In this document: one piece after another, positions 63,913-64,000 of the stretch
Layout of the letters: each line of letters starts with the position of its first letter
Position numbering within the stretch: the first letter of the stretch is position 1
Assembly (NCBI GenBank): GCA_037783545.1
Contig: JBBELK010000525.1
Location: 868,001 to 932,000, forward strand
Origin: Henricia sp. BOLD:AAB3569
Taxonomy: Eukaryota; Echinodermata; Asteroidea; Spinulosida; Echinasteridae
Direction: 5' to 3'
Length of the DNA stretch: 64,000 bases
Notes under the pieces: model-generated
The model's database searches: none
Told to the model about the DNA's origin: nothing
Seen by the model: only the letters and a program-made list of their open reading frames with translations
Translations under genes and position numbers: made by a program

Positions 63913-64000
63913 CAGGGGTGGATTGCAATATAACAGTCTTAAGTCTGAGACACATCATATGTCCTAACTGAGTTTATAACATCTTAGCTACGACACATTG
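63913..64000. mobile_element. CAGGGGTGGATTGCAA element, cut by the window end
   Basis: Same terminus and AGTCTTAAGTCTGAGACACA interior as the nested element at 23775-24151, in the opposite orientation. It continues beyond the window. Confidence 0.8.

Overview
The window is eukaryotic, AT-rich and intron-rich. Its coding content is short exons with GT/AG borders separated by long introns full of repeats. Sequence style (dispersed TAGGCCTA strings, Tc1, hAT-like, MULE-like and LINE remnants, tRNA-derived SINEs) and the domain mix suggest a marine invertebrate deuterostome (cephalochordate, echinoderm or hemichordate). The species cannot be named from the sequence.

The only genes I can support are a tandem cluster of related genes, all on the minus strand. 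They encode small secreted proteins built from phase-1 modules: a signal-peptide exon, a 72-residue Cys-rich module I do not recognise, 38-residue EGF modules (114-nt exons), and one C-terminal F5/8 type C (discoidin) domain split over three exons (phases 1-1, 1-0, 0-stop). From left to right: G1 (974-8534, 3' end outside the window), G2 (16248-23433, all modules present but a 7-bp deletion in the Cys-rich exon), G3 (28749-43976, signal + EGF + F5/8C), G4 (45946-48400, a wrecked copy) and G5 (52902-58515, Cys-rich + F5/8C). Such modules usually make secreted adhesion or carbohydrate/lipid-binding proteins; that role is inferred here.

The cluster grew by segmental duplication. 7.17-8.06 kb matches 22.88-23.77 kb, 25.3-28.9 kb matches 51.2-53.05 kb with a third partial copy at 44.8-46.15 kb, and 30.1-30.6 kb matches 54.1-54.95 kb. 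Comparing duplicates gives several occupied/empty site pairs that date mobile elements after duplication.

The rest is mostly mobile DNA: a Tc1/mariner relic with 143-bp inverted termini (13159-15912) interrupted by another element, a LINE 3' end (19320-20110), tRNA-derived SINEs, a MULE-like MITE family with 9-10 bp target duplications (one copy inside a coding exon), palindromic MITEs, a 0.9-kb palindrome (61204-62098), and many foldback-like elements, each filled with degenerate copies of its own private short motif. That last pattern, and the module gain, loss and decay across the gene array, are the most interesting signals.
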